Shown here piece after piece: positions 30,183-38,925 of a stretch of DNA of 64,000 bases. The notes beneath the pieces are model-generated. The model did no database searches. It worked only from the letters and a program-made list of their open reading frames with translations, and was not told the DNA's origin. Numbering within the stretch: the first letter of the stretch is position 1; every line of letters begins with the position of its first letter. This DNA is from Winslowiella arboricola (GTDB taxonomy: Bacteria; Pseudomonadota; Gammaproteobacteria; Enterobacterales; Enterobacteriaceae): positions 62,001-126,000 of the forward strand of contig NZ_JAODIM010000035.1 of the NCBI RefSeq assembly GCF_025527015.1, read 5' to 3'. A program made the translations under genes and the position numbers.

Positions 30183-30208
30183 AGCCCGCCTCACAGCGGG
30201 CTTTTTTA
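30183..30208 (+). terminator. Original yicC terminator, displaced by insertion
   Basis: AGCCCGC (30183-30189) pairs with GCGGGCT (30196-30202), followed by six T. In an uninterrupted chromosome it would lie about 24 bp after the yicC stop. Confidence 0.75.
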
Positions 30209-30292
30209 TGCGTATTAGCTTTCAGGAAAGCATATAAAGATACGCGTTTAACTTGTCCCCATACCTGCTTGATGTGAAAAGCGATATTACTG

Positions 30293-30740
30293 TGTGATAA
30301 CGCATAACTGGCGAGTGTTCGTCAGCCCAGTAAGTTCAACCAGTTTGCCAATGTTTACAACAGGCTGCACAAACAGTGCGTCCAGAGTCTGATTAGCTGA
30401 GCCGGAGAGGCGACCTAACGCAGGTAACAATGCTTTATGTTCTTCATTCAGGGTTTGGGCAGTATTAACCGCTTGTGTAGCCGTATCAGCGACAGCATCG
30501 ACAAAAAACAGTAATCACTGTTCCCAGTCTCCCGAGATTCTGGTTTTCTGCAAACGCTCATAATAAATATGGCGGTATTTTTTAAAGAAAACAGACAGAT
30601 AATGCAAAGGCTGTCGCAACATTTTTGCTTCAACGAGTATCAAAGGTATCAATAATCGCCCGATTGGCGTCATTGATGCTTTTTTGCAGTCTGGTGTCGA
30701 TTTGTAAAGATGGCGAAGGAGGCAAGGGGCGAGGCACAAA
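30293..30740 (-). pseudogene. Degraded Fic-family protein gene
   Basis: Minus-strand translation gives the C-terminal half of a Fic (AMP-transferase) protein: IGRLLIPLILVEAKMLRQPL, then FFKKYRHIYYERLQ, GDWEQ, an in-frame TGA where the family has Trp, then FFVDAVADTATQAVN and ALGRLSGSANQTLDALF. Upstream, in another frame, PLPPSPSLQIDTRLQKSIN resembles the Fic N-terminal region. The part holding the HPFxxGNGR catalytic motif is missing, so there was an internal deletion plus a nonsense change. The gene is dead. Confidence 0.65.
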
Positions 30741-31288
30741 CGCCTTGCAGCCGACCCCGCCTGCAATGCTCGGTACAAAATGACCTGTAAGGGATGTACG
30801 GAACGATCTAACTGTCCGTTAAAGGTTTGCTTACTTTCGTACACGTTATCGGCATGGCGTGCGCAATCGTTCGGTTTCGGATGCAGAAACGACACAGCAT
30901 CGTCAATTCAAGCAGTTGCTAAACACCGATGCTTAAAAAACAGCCCTGGCGTAGGATATTTTCCCTTTTACACGCGCCCCCCCTGTAAGTCCGCGATGCA
31001 TAATTCATCCTCCGCTAAGTTAAAATTAAACTGATGCTTATTTTAACTTAACGACTAACTTAAAATAAGCACGTTTCTTCTTTTAAGTTAGTTTAATTGC
31101 CTGATCAGCCAGACACGACAGCCCAATCCAAAACTAAAATGCCCGTTGTCATATCAGCCCTGAGCACTAGCGTTGAGGCGGCTGCAAGGCGCCTATGACA
31201 GCATTGAAGCCCCCCTGACTTACATAAAAAAGCCGGGATCCCTGACCTGACCCCGGCTTAAACTCCGTAAAATAATTAACTAAAAACG
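30741..31288. other. Non-coding stretch with AT-rich palindromes
   Basis: No supportable gene. It contains a 12-bp perfect inverted repeat TGCTTATTTTAA (31035-31046) / TTAAAATAAGCA (31060-31071), nested inside AATTAAACT (31024-31032) / AGTTTAATT (31088-31096), followed by gene-less sequence and the terminator at 31225-31260. It may be a leftover regulatory region of a lost gene. Confidence 0.5.
31225..31260 (-). terminator. Terminator of the PTS operon
   Basis: Read on the minus strand, AAGCCGGG and CCCGGCTT form an 8-bp stem followed by a T-run, 29 bp after the HPr stop. It closes the gntR-PTS-kinase-aldolase-HPr operon. Confidence 0.75.
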
Positions 31289-31558
31289 CTACTCTTTTTC
31301 GCCAAAGCCACTGGCAAAAGCAGTTTTCAGCTCATCCATTAATTGATGCTCATCCTGGCCATCGCAAATCAGGTCGATCATCGCATTTCCTTTCACTCCA
31401 GCACCTAAAATGCTCATCATCCCTTTAATCTGAATTTCCTTGCCGTTGTTAATCAGAATCAGCGATGAATCATACTTCTTTACTATCTTTGCTAAAGAGG
31501 CAGCTGGCCGGGCGTGTAACCCCGTACTGTTCATGACTTTTACACTTTGCCTGATCAT
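31289..31558 (-). CDS. HPr-family phosphocarrier of the PTS operon
   Basis: 89 aa. HPr passes phosphate from enzyme I to EIIA. The active-site histidine lies in STGLHARPAA; the region of regulatory Ser46 reads IQIKGMMS with no serine at the usual place. A private HPr in a sugar operon suggests the system is insulated from the general ptsH carrier, or that it can use both. Last gene of the operon. Confidence 0.88.
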   Translation of the reverse strand: MIRQSVKVMNSTGLHARPAASLAKIVKKYDSSLILINNGKEIQIKGMMSILGAGVKGNAMIDLICDGQDEHQLMDELKTAFASGFGEKE

Positions 31559-31584
31559 ATCGTTATCAGCCTTTAGAGTGAATA

Positions 31585-32445
31585 TCAGGATGCCTGACGA
31601 ATATATTGGTGGTCTTTATTCATCATCAGAATTTTGCCATACACATCATCTTCCACTGCGCTTTTGGCGCTCGCCATTACCCGCGCCAGATTGGCTTCGT
31701 TGTTATTTTTAACATAAGCCTTACCTACTGAAGTGATAAACGCTTTGCGCAGATCGCTGGCAATATTCACTTTCACCACATTGTAATTAACGAAGCTGCG
31801 CAGCGTTTCTTCATCTATCCCGGAACCGCCGTGGATCACCAGCGGCACCGGTGAGATCCCGGCAATACGCTTTAGTAGTGGAATATCAATACGCGGGATA
31901 TCTTCCAGGCCATGAACATTGCCCACTGAGACCGCAAGCATATCGCAGCCAGTTCTTTCAACAAATGCTTTCACTTTTTCCGGTTCGGTTTTGCAATCCG
32001 CTTCACTGACATGATCGTCTTCTTTACCAAGAATAGCGCCCAGTTCCGCTTCAACCGGCACGCCAAATGATTTACAAAAATCAACGGCCTCACGGGTAAA
32101 GGCAATATTCTCTTCAAAAGAAAATTCAGCGCCATCAATCATTACCGAGGTAAACCCGGCGCGTACGGCCTGTTTTACATCATCCAGCGATTTGCCATGA
32201 TCAAGATGCAAACTCACTGGCACATCCATTTTATCGGCATGACGTTTGACGATTTCGTAAATATAATCGTAGCCAGATAATAACGCGTTGGTTGGCGCAA
32301 TCTGAATAAAATTAGGCAACCCGGAACGTTCAATAGCGTTCAGAATAGAAATAGTCGTTTCAAGATTAGTCGTATTAAAAGCACCGGCCAGTACACGTTT
32401 TTCACGAATACGGTCGAGCAGGATTTTTCCATTAACTAAAGGCAT
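31585..32445 (-). CDS. Class II ketose-bisphosphate aldolase (GatY/KbaY/Fba family)
   Basis: 286 aa from the ATG at 32445, preceded by AGAGGAAA; an in-frame start at 32463 lies ahead of that site. Zinc-dependent aldolase that would cleave a ketose bisphosphate to DHAP and an aldehyde phosphate. Visible: SLHLDHGKSLDDVKQA (catalytic D and zinc His), EAELGAILGKEDD, VSVGNVHG (zinc His), and VIHGGSGIDEE. It is a single-subunit type with no GatZ-like partner nearby. Confidence 0.87.
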   Translation of the reverse strand: MPLVNGKILLDRIREKRVLAGAFNTTNLETTISILNAIERSGLPNFIQIAPTNALLSGYDYIYEIVKRHADKMDVPVSLHLDHGKSLDDVKQAVRAGFTSVMIDGAEFSFEENIAFTREAVDFCKSFGVPVEAELGAILGKEDDHVSEADCKTEPEKVKAFVERTGCDMLAVSVGNVHGLEDIPRIDIPLLKRIAGISPVPLVIHGGSGIDEETLRSFVNYNVVKVNIASDLRKAFITSVGKAYVKNNNEANLARVMASAKSAVEDDVYGKILMMNKDHQYIRQAS

Positions 32446-32560
32446 GGTGTTTTCCTCTGTCATTATAACAAAAAGATAAATGATGATTGTTTTCCGCGCT
32501 GGACCCTCGGTTAACGGGAGCAGTCGGCCAATTTTTCAGATAGAAATAAATTCAGGTTAA

Positions 32561-34060
32561 TTAATCCGCATTAAAAAACGCTTTATTGATTACGCCTTCT
32601 TGCTGAAGTTTGAAATGGTAAAATTCACGCCAGCGCCTCTGATAACTCAACAATCGCTGATATCGTCGTGCATCGGGCATATAACGCGCGGCGACCGTGA
32701 CTTCTGGCGGGGTTAAAGTCGGACAGGCGGTGATCAGTGCCCCCACGGAAACGGCTTCATCAAAAGCAATGGCCTCAACCGGACACTGCAAAATATCCGC
32801 CTTCAGCTGCAACCAGAGCGGATTGCTGGTTGCCGGACCAATCACCTTCAGCGTTTGTCCCTGCGGGACCGAAAAACAGGCAAAGCAGTTAGCAAACTCC
32901 ATTGCCAGCCCCAGAGAAATGCTGGCGATCAGCATATCAATCGGCAGGCCGTCGCCCAGACCATACAGCAGCCCGCGAGTGTGGCGGTTTTTGTGTGGCG
33001 AACCGGAACCACGCAGATGGGGAATAAACAGCGGAACCTCATCCAGCGGCCAGATATCATCCAGATAATGTTGATAGCCAAGCGTCAGCGCCGTTGCAAT
33101 CTCTTCCGGGCTATAGCGAAAAGTGTTACTTACCCACTCCAGCGCGAACCCACCCACCGGCAGCGAGGCGAACAGAGTATAGAGTTGTGGTAACGAGTAA
33201 CGCCCATTCGCCAGCTTGTCGCGTCGCGCCTGCGCATTCAGCGTTGGCTGGGCATTCAGCAGCAAAATGCCCTCCGTGGTTCCCGTTGAGTTCAGTACTT
33301 CTCCCGGCATCATTTGCAGCGCGCGTGCGCCTACCATATGGTCATGGCCAGCCAGGGTTACGCTGACAGGCACGGAGAAACCCAGGCTGTCGCTTAACTC
33401 TGCGGTAACCCAGCCGGCAATCTCACCCGGCGTCAGCAGCGGAGCAAAAGCAGTAAATGGCAGTTGCAGGATGCTGGCAGCTTCACGCGACCAGCTGCCC
33501 TGCGTGACATCAAGGCACAGCGTACGGCTGGCCAGCGTGGTATCGGTACGTCTCTGTCCGGTCAGGCGCCACAACAGCACTTCAGGAGCGTGCAGCCAGC
33601 AGATATCGTCGCGTCCATGCAAATGGCAGTGATCCAGCAACCAGCGAATTTTAAACGCCGAGTAGTTACTGTGCGGCGGTAAGCCGGTGATCGCATACAA
33701 CCTTTCATTTTCCGCTTCACTTAACGTGGCGAGATACTCTTCGCCACGACGATCGTACCAGGCCAGCATCGGCGTCAGGATTTCTCCTTTTTCGTCAATA
33801 AACACCCCAGACTCACCAAAGCTGGCAATACTGACGTGTGCTACCGGCAGCGTAGATTCCGCTGCCAGGCTGGACATCGCCGCCACAACCTCCTGCCAGA
33901 GCAGGTCGATGTCAAAATCGACCGTCCCTTGTGCCGATATCAGTTTAGGAGTAACGAATTTTCTGCTCCCCAGCTGTGTGGCATCCTGGCAGGAAAAACA
34001 GGTGACTTTACAATTGGTGGTGCCGATATCAATGACGATAGCCGCGCTGAAATCAGGCAT
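32561..34060 (-). CDS. FGGY-family carbohydrate kinase
   Basis: 499 aa. ASKHA fold: phosphate-1 motif IDIGTTNCKV at the N-terminus, catalytic region LAGHDHMVGA, adenosine region VIGPATSNPLWLQL. Family members phosphorylate ketoses such as xylulose or ribulose. Here the gene overlaps the PTS IIC gene by 8 bp, so its substrate is presumably made from the sugar delivered by that PTS. The specific substrate cannot be assigned. Confidence 0.85.
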   Translation of the reverse strand: MPDFSAAIVIDIGTTNCKVTCFSCQDATQLGSRKFVTPKLISAQGTVDFDIDLLWQEVVAAMSSLAAESTLPVAHVSIASFGESGVFIDEKGEILTPMLAWYDRRGEEYLATLSEAENERLYAITGLPPHSNYSAFKIRWLLDHCHLHGRDDICWLHAPEVLLWRLTGQRRTDTTLASRTLCLDVTQGSWSREAASILQLPFTAFAPLLTPGEIAGWVTAELSDSLGFSVPVSVTLAGHDHMVGARALQMMPGEVLNSTGTTEGILLLNAQPTLNAQARRDKLANGRYSLPQLYTLFASLPVGGFALEWVSNTFRYSPEEIATALTLGYQHYLDDIWPLDEVPLFIPHLRGSGSPHKNRHTRGLLYGLGDGLPIDMLIASISLGLAMEFANCFACFSVPQGQTLKVIGPATSNPLWLQLKADILQCPVEAIAFDEAVSVGALITACPTLTPPEVTVAARYMPDARRYQRLLSYQRRWREFYHFKLQQEGVINKAFFNAD

Positions 34061-35411
34061 AAACAGTACTCCGGGTCAGACGGAAAACGCCATACAGCAC
34101 CAGACCTATCACCGGTACTAAGCCAATGGCAATGACGTTGCCGTTAAAGATCTCAAGCAGCCAGTAGCGGAACGGATTGCCGCCATCAAGGAAGCTGGAA
34201 ACCTGTCCACTGGAGCCTTCAGCAAATTTAAAGTTGACGTCTTTCGCCATACCGGTAACAAACGGCGCAATTTTGGTCGCAATCCACAGGTCAGCAACGA
34301 TCACCGGAATGGCGGCCAGCACGGTACGGAAGATATTGCCACGGCTGGCCAGCGCAATCATCGACGCCATCACGGCCAGGTTCGCCAGGTCACCCAGCGG
34401 CAGCACCTGATTGCCTGGCAGAATAAAGGCGATAAATACGGAAATTGGTGTCAGTATCAGCGCGGTAGAGATAATGGCCGGGTTACCCACTGCCACCGCA
34501 ATATCCAGACCGATATAGAGATCGTCGCGCCCAGGATATTTGGTGTTAAGGTACTTCTTAATGGCTTCGGATAGCGGCAATAACCCTTCCATCAGGATGC
34601 GTACCATGCGTGGTAAAATAAACATCACACCGCCAATACTGATCCCCAGTAGCAGAATATGTTTGAAGTCATAGCCAGCGATAATCCCCAGCAATACGCC
34701 AAGAATAGTGCCAACCATCATTGGCTCCCCAAAAATGCCGAGTTTTTTCTGCACGTTTTCCGGATCAATATGAATACGATTAATGCCGGGGATTTTATCG
34801 ATGATTTTGTCTACCAGTAATCCGACCGGGAAAAACACCACCGCCGAGAGAGTGGGCAGTGAAATACCCTCCAGACCAAAATATTTCTGCACCATCGGCG
34901 CTGACCAGTCTGCCAGTTTCAGCACCACCACCGCCGCAATACCGGCTGCCAGCAATCCGAACAGGAAGCTGCCTGTGCTGTAGTAAACCAGCGTACCGGC
35001 AAGGGCAAAGTGCCAGTAGTTCCACATATCCACGTCAACCGTACGCGTCTTGTTTAATGCCAGTAACGCCACATTAATCAGGATGGTCAGCGGGATTACA
35101 AAAGGCGCAATCGGCGAACCCCAGGTGATGGCGGAAAGCGGTGGCCAGCCAAGATCCACCACCGGCAGATTGATTCCGGTACGTTCAACCATCGCCTGCG
35201 CGGCTGGGCCGACGTTGCTGGTAAGAATGTCGAAAATGGCATAGATACCGACAAAGCCGATACCCACCGTCAGGGACGATCGTAGTGCTTTTGCCGGTTT
35301 TACTTTAAAGAACAGAGCAAGGATAAACAGTACCAGTGGCAATAGTACCGTTGGGCCAAAACCCAAAATATATTGCACCACTGAATAGAGGGTATGAGCT
35401 ATCTCATTCAT
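34053..35411 (-). CDS. PTS galactitol-type permease subunit IIC
   Basis: 452 aa, the usual GatC length, with about 10-12 hydrophobic segments. Starts NEIAHTLYSVVQYILGFGPT, typical of galactitol-family IIC; GWPPLSAITWGSPIAPF and YYSTGSFLFGLLAAG are family segments. Membrane channel that moves a polyol or ketose in with phosphorylation by IIB. Coupled to the kinase gene. Confidence 0.87.
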   Translation of the reverse strand: MNEIAHTLYSVVQYILGFGPTVLLPLVLFILALFFKVKPAKALRSSLTVGIGFVGIYAIFDILTSNVGPAAQAMVERTGINLPVVDLGWPPLSAITWGSPIAPFVIPLTILINVALLALNKTRTVDVDMWNYWHFALAGTLVYYSTGSFLFGLLAAGIAAVVVLKLADWSAPMVQKYFGLEGISLPTLSAVVFFPVGLLVDKIIDKIPGINRIHIDPENVQKKLGIFGEPMMVGTILGVLLGIIAGYDFKHILLLGISIGGVMFILPRMVRILMEGLLPLSEAIKKYLNTKYPGRDDLYIGLDIAVAVGNPAIISTALILTPISVFIAFILPGNQVLPLGDLANLAVMASMIALASRGNIFRTVLAAIPVIVADLWIATKIAPFVTGMAKDVNFKFAEGSSGQVSSFLDGGNPFRYWLLEIFNGNVIAIGLVPVIGLVLYGVFRLTRSTVYA

Positions 35412-35507
35412 GGCAAACCCCTGTTGCGGGCGTAACGAGACCTCGCGTTAGCGCCTGAATAAATTAATCGGAAAGGTTAAATTATCTAAAACAGTTTAAA
35501 CGAGTTA

Positions 35508-35792
35508 TTATTGTCCCTTCAGGATCGAGACTATTTTTTCCAGTACTTTATCCTCACCAACACCGGTAATAATTGGCAGAGCATTTACCACCGGAATATC
35601 CAGTTCATACGGAACCTTCGTGGTGGAGACCACTAAAGTCGCGCCATCAGTATTTCCCGGCAGAGAGGCGACATTCGTTTGAGAATAATTAACGTTAAGA
35701 CCATGCTCCTTGCAATATTCCATTACTTTTTCGGCCACAGCTGTAGAAGTGGCAACCCCGGTGGCACATACAAATAAAATAGTCTGGCTCAT
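35508..35792 (-). CDS. PTS galactitol-type subunit IIB
   Basis: 94 aa, GatB family. The phosphorylated cysteine is in the P-loop-like FVCATGVATSTAVAEK (Cys about residue 9). It accepts phosphate from IIA and passes it to the sugar. Overlaps the IIA gene by 4 bp. Confidence 0.9.
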   Translation of the reverse strand: MSQTILFVCATGVATSTAVAEKVMEYCKEHGLNVNYSQTNVASLPGNTDGATLVVSTTKVPYELDIPVVNALPIITGVGEDKVLEKIVSILKGQ

Positions 35793-36262
35793 ACTTCACC
35801 TCTTTCGGTCATTTTGTCTGATATAGCGTGATAAATAGCTTTATCACTCATGGTGAGCAATTCCTGCATAAAATCGCTATCCTGAATCAGTTCCATTATC
35901 CAGCCCAGCGCATTAAGTTGTTTGTTGCTTTCACTCAGCGCCAGCAGGAAAACCACACGTACCGGCACCGGATCTGGCTCACCAGCCATATCGGCGAAAC
36001 TCACCGGCGCAGGCAGGATGCCCAGTCCGAATGCGTTGTGATGCACATGACGATGATCGGTATGCGGGATAGCCACGCCAACAGGCTCGGTTGGCAAGCC
36101 GGTAGGAAATGTCTCTTCCCGGGCAAGCACATAGTCAGCAAAATCCTCGACAACCTGCCCGTCAGCAATAAGCGGCCGCGCCAGCTGGCGAACCAGTGCC
36201 TCAACAGTTAGCCCTGCGGGTAAATGCTGGACATAATCGGGTTTAAACTCAATCCCCTGCAT
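35789..36262 (-). CDS. PTS IIA subunit (fructose/mannitol-galactitol type)
   Basis: 157 aa from the ATG at 36262, which is 6 nt after GAGG; the longer reading from 36274 begins with GTG inside that site. The phosphorylated histidine lies in VGVAIPHTDHRHVHH. Takes phosphate from HPr and passes it to IIB. First structural gene after the regulator. Confidence 0.88.
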   Translation of the reverse strand: MQGIEFKPDYVQHLPAGLTVEALVRQLARPLIADGQVVEDFADYVLAREETFPTGLPTEPVGVAIPHTDHRHVHHNAFGLGILPAPVSFADMAGEPDPVPVRVVFLLALSESNKQLNALGWIMELIQDSDFMQELLTMSDKAIYHAISDKMTERGEV

Positions 36263-36307
36263 AAATCGCCTCACTAAAAATGGATGAGTCAGATGGAAAT
36301 AAAAACA

Positions 36308-37054
36308 TCAGCTGATCTCCCTGCGCTGCAGGATGGTGCCCAGATAATATTTATTCCCTTTCAGCCAGACATTGCCAAATTCCACTGGCAATTCACGGGA
36401 GAAAAATACCAGCTGCTCCAGATGCAACACCGGGGCGTCTTCACTGATATCCAGAAAATGACCGCGCTCGTTACCGATCAAACGGGCAGCGTAGCGGCTT
36501 TCGGAATAACGTATTTTTTGCTGAGACAGACGCTCAATGGTGGGAAACAGATTTTCCTTATTAAAGTCCACCTCAGCAATCCCCGGGCAAAGTTCTATAT
36601 TGATGCGATTTTCAATCAGCATCACTTTTTCACCGCCAATTGAGCGCAGACGTTCAAGATAAAGAATGTCCTGCCCCGGCTCAATCTGCAGCTTTTCAGC
36701 AACAAAACGATTGGCTGCTTCAATCCGCGCCGTCACCACGCTGGTATTGAAGTGAATCTTCTGGCTCTCAAGTGATTCTGCAAACGACAGCAGTCCTTCG
36801 CCCAGTGGATAGGCAATATTCTCCTTTTTGACAAAAGTGCCCTTCCCCTGTACCTGGACCAGCACGCCCTCTTTAACCAGCTGAGCCACCGCTTTCTTCA
36901 CCGTTCCACGGCTGACTTCCAGCATATCCATAATCTGGAATTCAGAGGGAATGCGGTCATCCTCTACCAGTTCCCCGGTGTAGATACTCTCTCTTATCCA
37001 CTCAGCTACCTGCTGGTAGAGAGGGATATGGGAATTCTTACTTAATGATTTCAT
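36308..37054 (-). CDS. GntR/HutC-family regulator of the PTS operon
   Basis: 248 aa from the ATG at 37054 (a GTG at 37063 is also in frame). The N-terminal winged helix (about 1-70) shows PLYQQVAEWI, RIPSEFQIMDMLEVSRGTVKKA, and GKGTFV; the rest is a UTRA ligand domain, which normally senses a phosphosugar. It is the first gene of the PTS operon, 45 bp ahead of IIA, and a perfect palindrome lies 24 bp upstream, so autorepression is likely. Confidence 0.9.
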   Translation of the reverse strand: MKSLSKNSHIPLYQQVAEWIRESIYTGELVEDDRIPSEFQIMDMLEVSRGTVKKAVAQLVKEGVLVQVQGKGTFVKKENIAYPLGEGLLSFAESLESQKIHFNTSVVTARIEAANRFVAEKLQIEPGQDILYLERLRSIGGEKVMLIENRINIELCPGIAEVDFNKENLFPTIERLSQQKIRYSESRYAARLIGNERGHFLDISEDAPVLHLEQLVFFSRELPVEFGNVWLKGNKYYLGTILQRREIS

Positions 37055-37077
37055 GGCGCGCACCTGAACATCCTGGG

Positions 37078-37091
37078 TTGTCTATAGACAA
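37078..37091. promoter_or_regulatory. Probable GntR operator
   Basis: TTGTCTATAGACAA is a perfect 14-bp palindrome between the regulator start and upstream sequence. It has the GTCTA/TAGAC half-sites typical of HutC-subfamily operators. No second copy was seen within the operon. Confidence 0.7.
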
Positions 37092-37278
37092 TCATGTACA
37101 ACTTGCAGATATAGTATGCAAAAGCGGGAAGCAGGTGATTGAGAAGGGTCACACTTTGAGGTACCGGATCGGGATCAGAAAAAAGTGATTTTTGTCACAT
37201 TAAATTATCCCGCCTGTAACGACAAAACCTGCGTTAAGCGGGCCTCGTCAGCGATGGCAGGGCAGAGGGAGACTTTTG

Positions 37279-37809
37279 TTAACCGAGGCTGTTCAGATAA
37301 AAAGAGTAACTTTTCGATAACGTGACGAACATAATGTCGTCTTTGATACCGTACTTCTTCTTTAAAAAATGCTTGGTGTTGGTGACCGTTTTCTGGTGAA
37401 TCTCAAGAAAGCCCGACATCATTGCGACGCTCCAGTTCTTGTAATATAAGAACAGGAACAGCATCTCCGTTTTAGAGAGCGTGACTTCATGTAAAGAGAG
37501 CAGTGTTCTTTTAACCAGTGCAGATAAAAACTGGCAGATAGCACTTAATGCCGTATTCAGGCTTATCAGAATAATTCTGCTACCAATATTGATGGGTTTA
37601 TGAGATTGGTGGGTGAAAATCACAATGATGCCATCTTTATCTGCCAGAGACTGACTGACAACATTTTCCAGCGAATCATAATACTGATCGGTGAAGTAAA
37701 TGCTGTCTTTCACACTGAGCTTCTTTTTATTATAAGTTAATGATGCAAAAAGAGAAGTGATAGATAACTTTAGCAAATTGTCATTCGAGTAAATGCGATA
37801 CATTCCCAT
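37279..37809 (-). CDS. LuxR-type HTH protein
   Basis: 176 aa. The C-terminal region (about 110-165, LSKTEMLFLFLYYKNWSVAMMSGFLEIHQKTV split over helices) has LuxR-type helix-turn-helix spacing: LSxxE, a short turn, then KTVxxxKxxxKKKYG. The N-terminal 100 residues resemble the receiver-like part of RcsA/BglJ-type regulators, without an evident phospho-acceptor Asp. AT-rich, unlike the PTS genes. Target unknown. Confidence 0.6.
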   Translation of the reverse strand: MGMYRIYSNDNLLKLSITSLFASLTYNKKKLSVKDSIYFTDQYYDSLENVVSQSLADKDGIIVIFTHQSHKPINIGSRIILISLNTALSAICQFLSALVKRTLLSLHEVTLSKTEMLFLFLYYKNWSVAMMSGFLEIHQKTVTNTKHFLKKKYGIKDDIMFVTLSKSYSFYLNSLG

Positions 37810-38925
37810 GCCCCAAAAAATTAATCTTATTTTCCCTAATTATTAACATGCCTGACAGGGATATAGATTTTACCATTAATAACAACTGCGCCATTTTCTA
37901 TTAACTTTTTTATATGCAAGACACTGACTCCCTGAATCCGTGCATACAGAGCTACATCACCTTTATATTTTTTTTAATATAAAAATTCAAATCACAAATG
38001 GTGAAAATCATCGACTGTTAACTCCGCATCTCTTTGTTTCTTCTTTTAAAAACAACCTTTCTTTCTGCGGTGGTTCTTAAGTGTTTAAACAGACAGTAAA
38101 GAACGAGAAAAAACATGACAATGACTAATGAAAACAACATTGATGGTTGCATTTTGATTTACCCTGGAGCGATTTCTGAAAGAAAAATATATTTAATACG
38201 CTAATAGTTATCAAGCCCCAGCGAAAGCAATTAATGTAAAAAACATTGTAAATAGGAATAACCTTATTCGTTATATCAATAAAACTTTACAATAATGCAT
38301 AACACAGTGAAAAGAGAAAAAATAAAAACCATATTAATCATATAATAAATAATTCACCCTTTTCTTTTTGTGCATGAAATGATTAGATTTTTTATATATA
38401 TCTTTAGCGTAATTATTATTTCTATATATACACAAAATTAATCAATAACAGGATAACAAGTAAAAAAAACGCTATCTGCCTTCTGTATAAAGTACCAGTC
38501 TATTTAATAAAAAAAGCACAAACTAACGGTGAGTGATGATAACTGCCAAATATTATTTGGGTAAAATATAAGATTTTCAGATAACAAGACTAATATAGAC
38601 AGATTAATGTAAAGAGGGTGTGTACCAATAAATCATCGTTCAAGTGAGTCATGCATTGCAATGGGGCTTTGTCTGAACTTCAGTGCGTAACGACGCTAAA
38701 CAGTGCTTATCAGCAGATTCACTCACCTTTTCGGCTGAAACCTGCAGGCGACAAAACCAGCATGAATGATGGCTTCTGTATCGGGTTATCGGCCCCCTGA
38801 CGCAGAACTTTAGTGAATTTTTTATTTTTTTGTTCTGTGGCAGCAAACGGCTAAATCAGCCATTGCCGTTTCCTTATCTGCACTTCAATGCTTAAATCGC
38901 TTATCAGTGTTTTTCAGGAGGTAAC
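37810..38925. other. 1.1-kb AT-rich gene-free region
   Basis: From 37810 to about 38640 the sequence is very AT-rich, with no reading frame having a ribosome site or family character; 38640-38900 is of normal composition but also without a recognisable gene. It probably holds the promoters of the LuxR-type gene (minus) and the SRPBCC gene (plus), and may be an H-NS-bound region. No tRNA-like or IS end structure was seen. Confidence 0.55.

Noticed and set aside
30515-30895. 126-aa minus-strand frame as an intact gene
   Set aside because: It is part of the decayed Fic gene; it starts in non-Fic sequence and ends at a nonsense codon.
38649-38846. 65-aa minus-strand reading frame in the AT-rich desert
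   Set aside because: No ribosome site, no recognisable family, composition unlike a gene.
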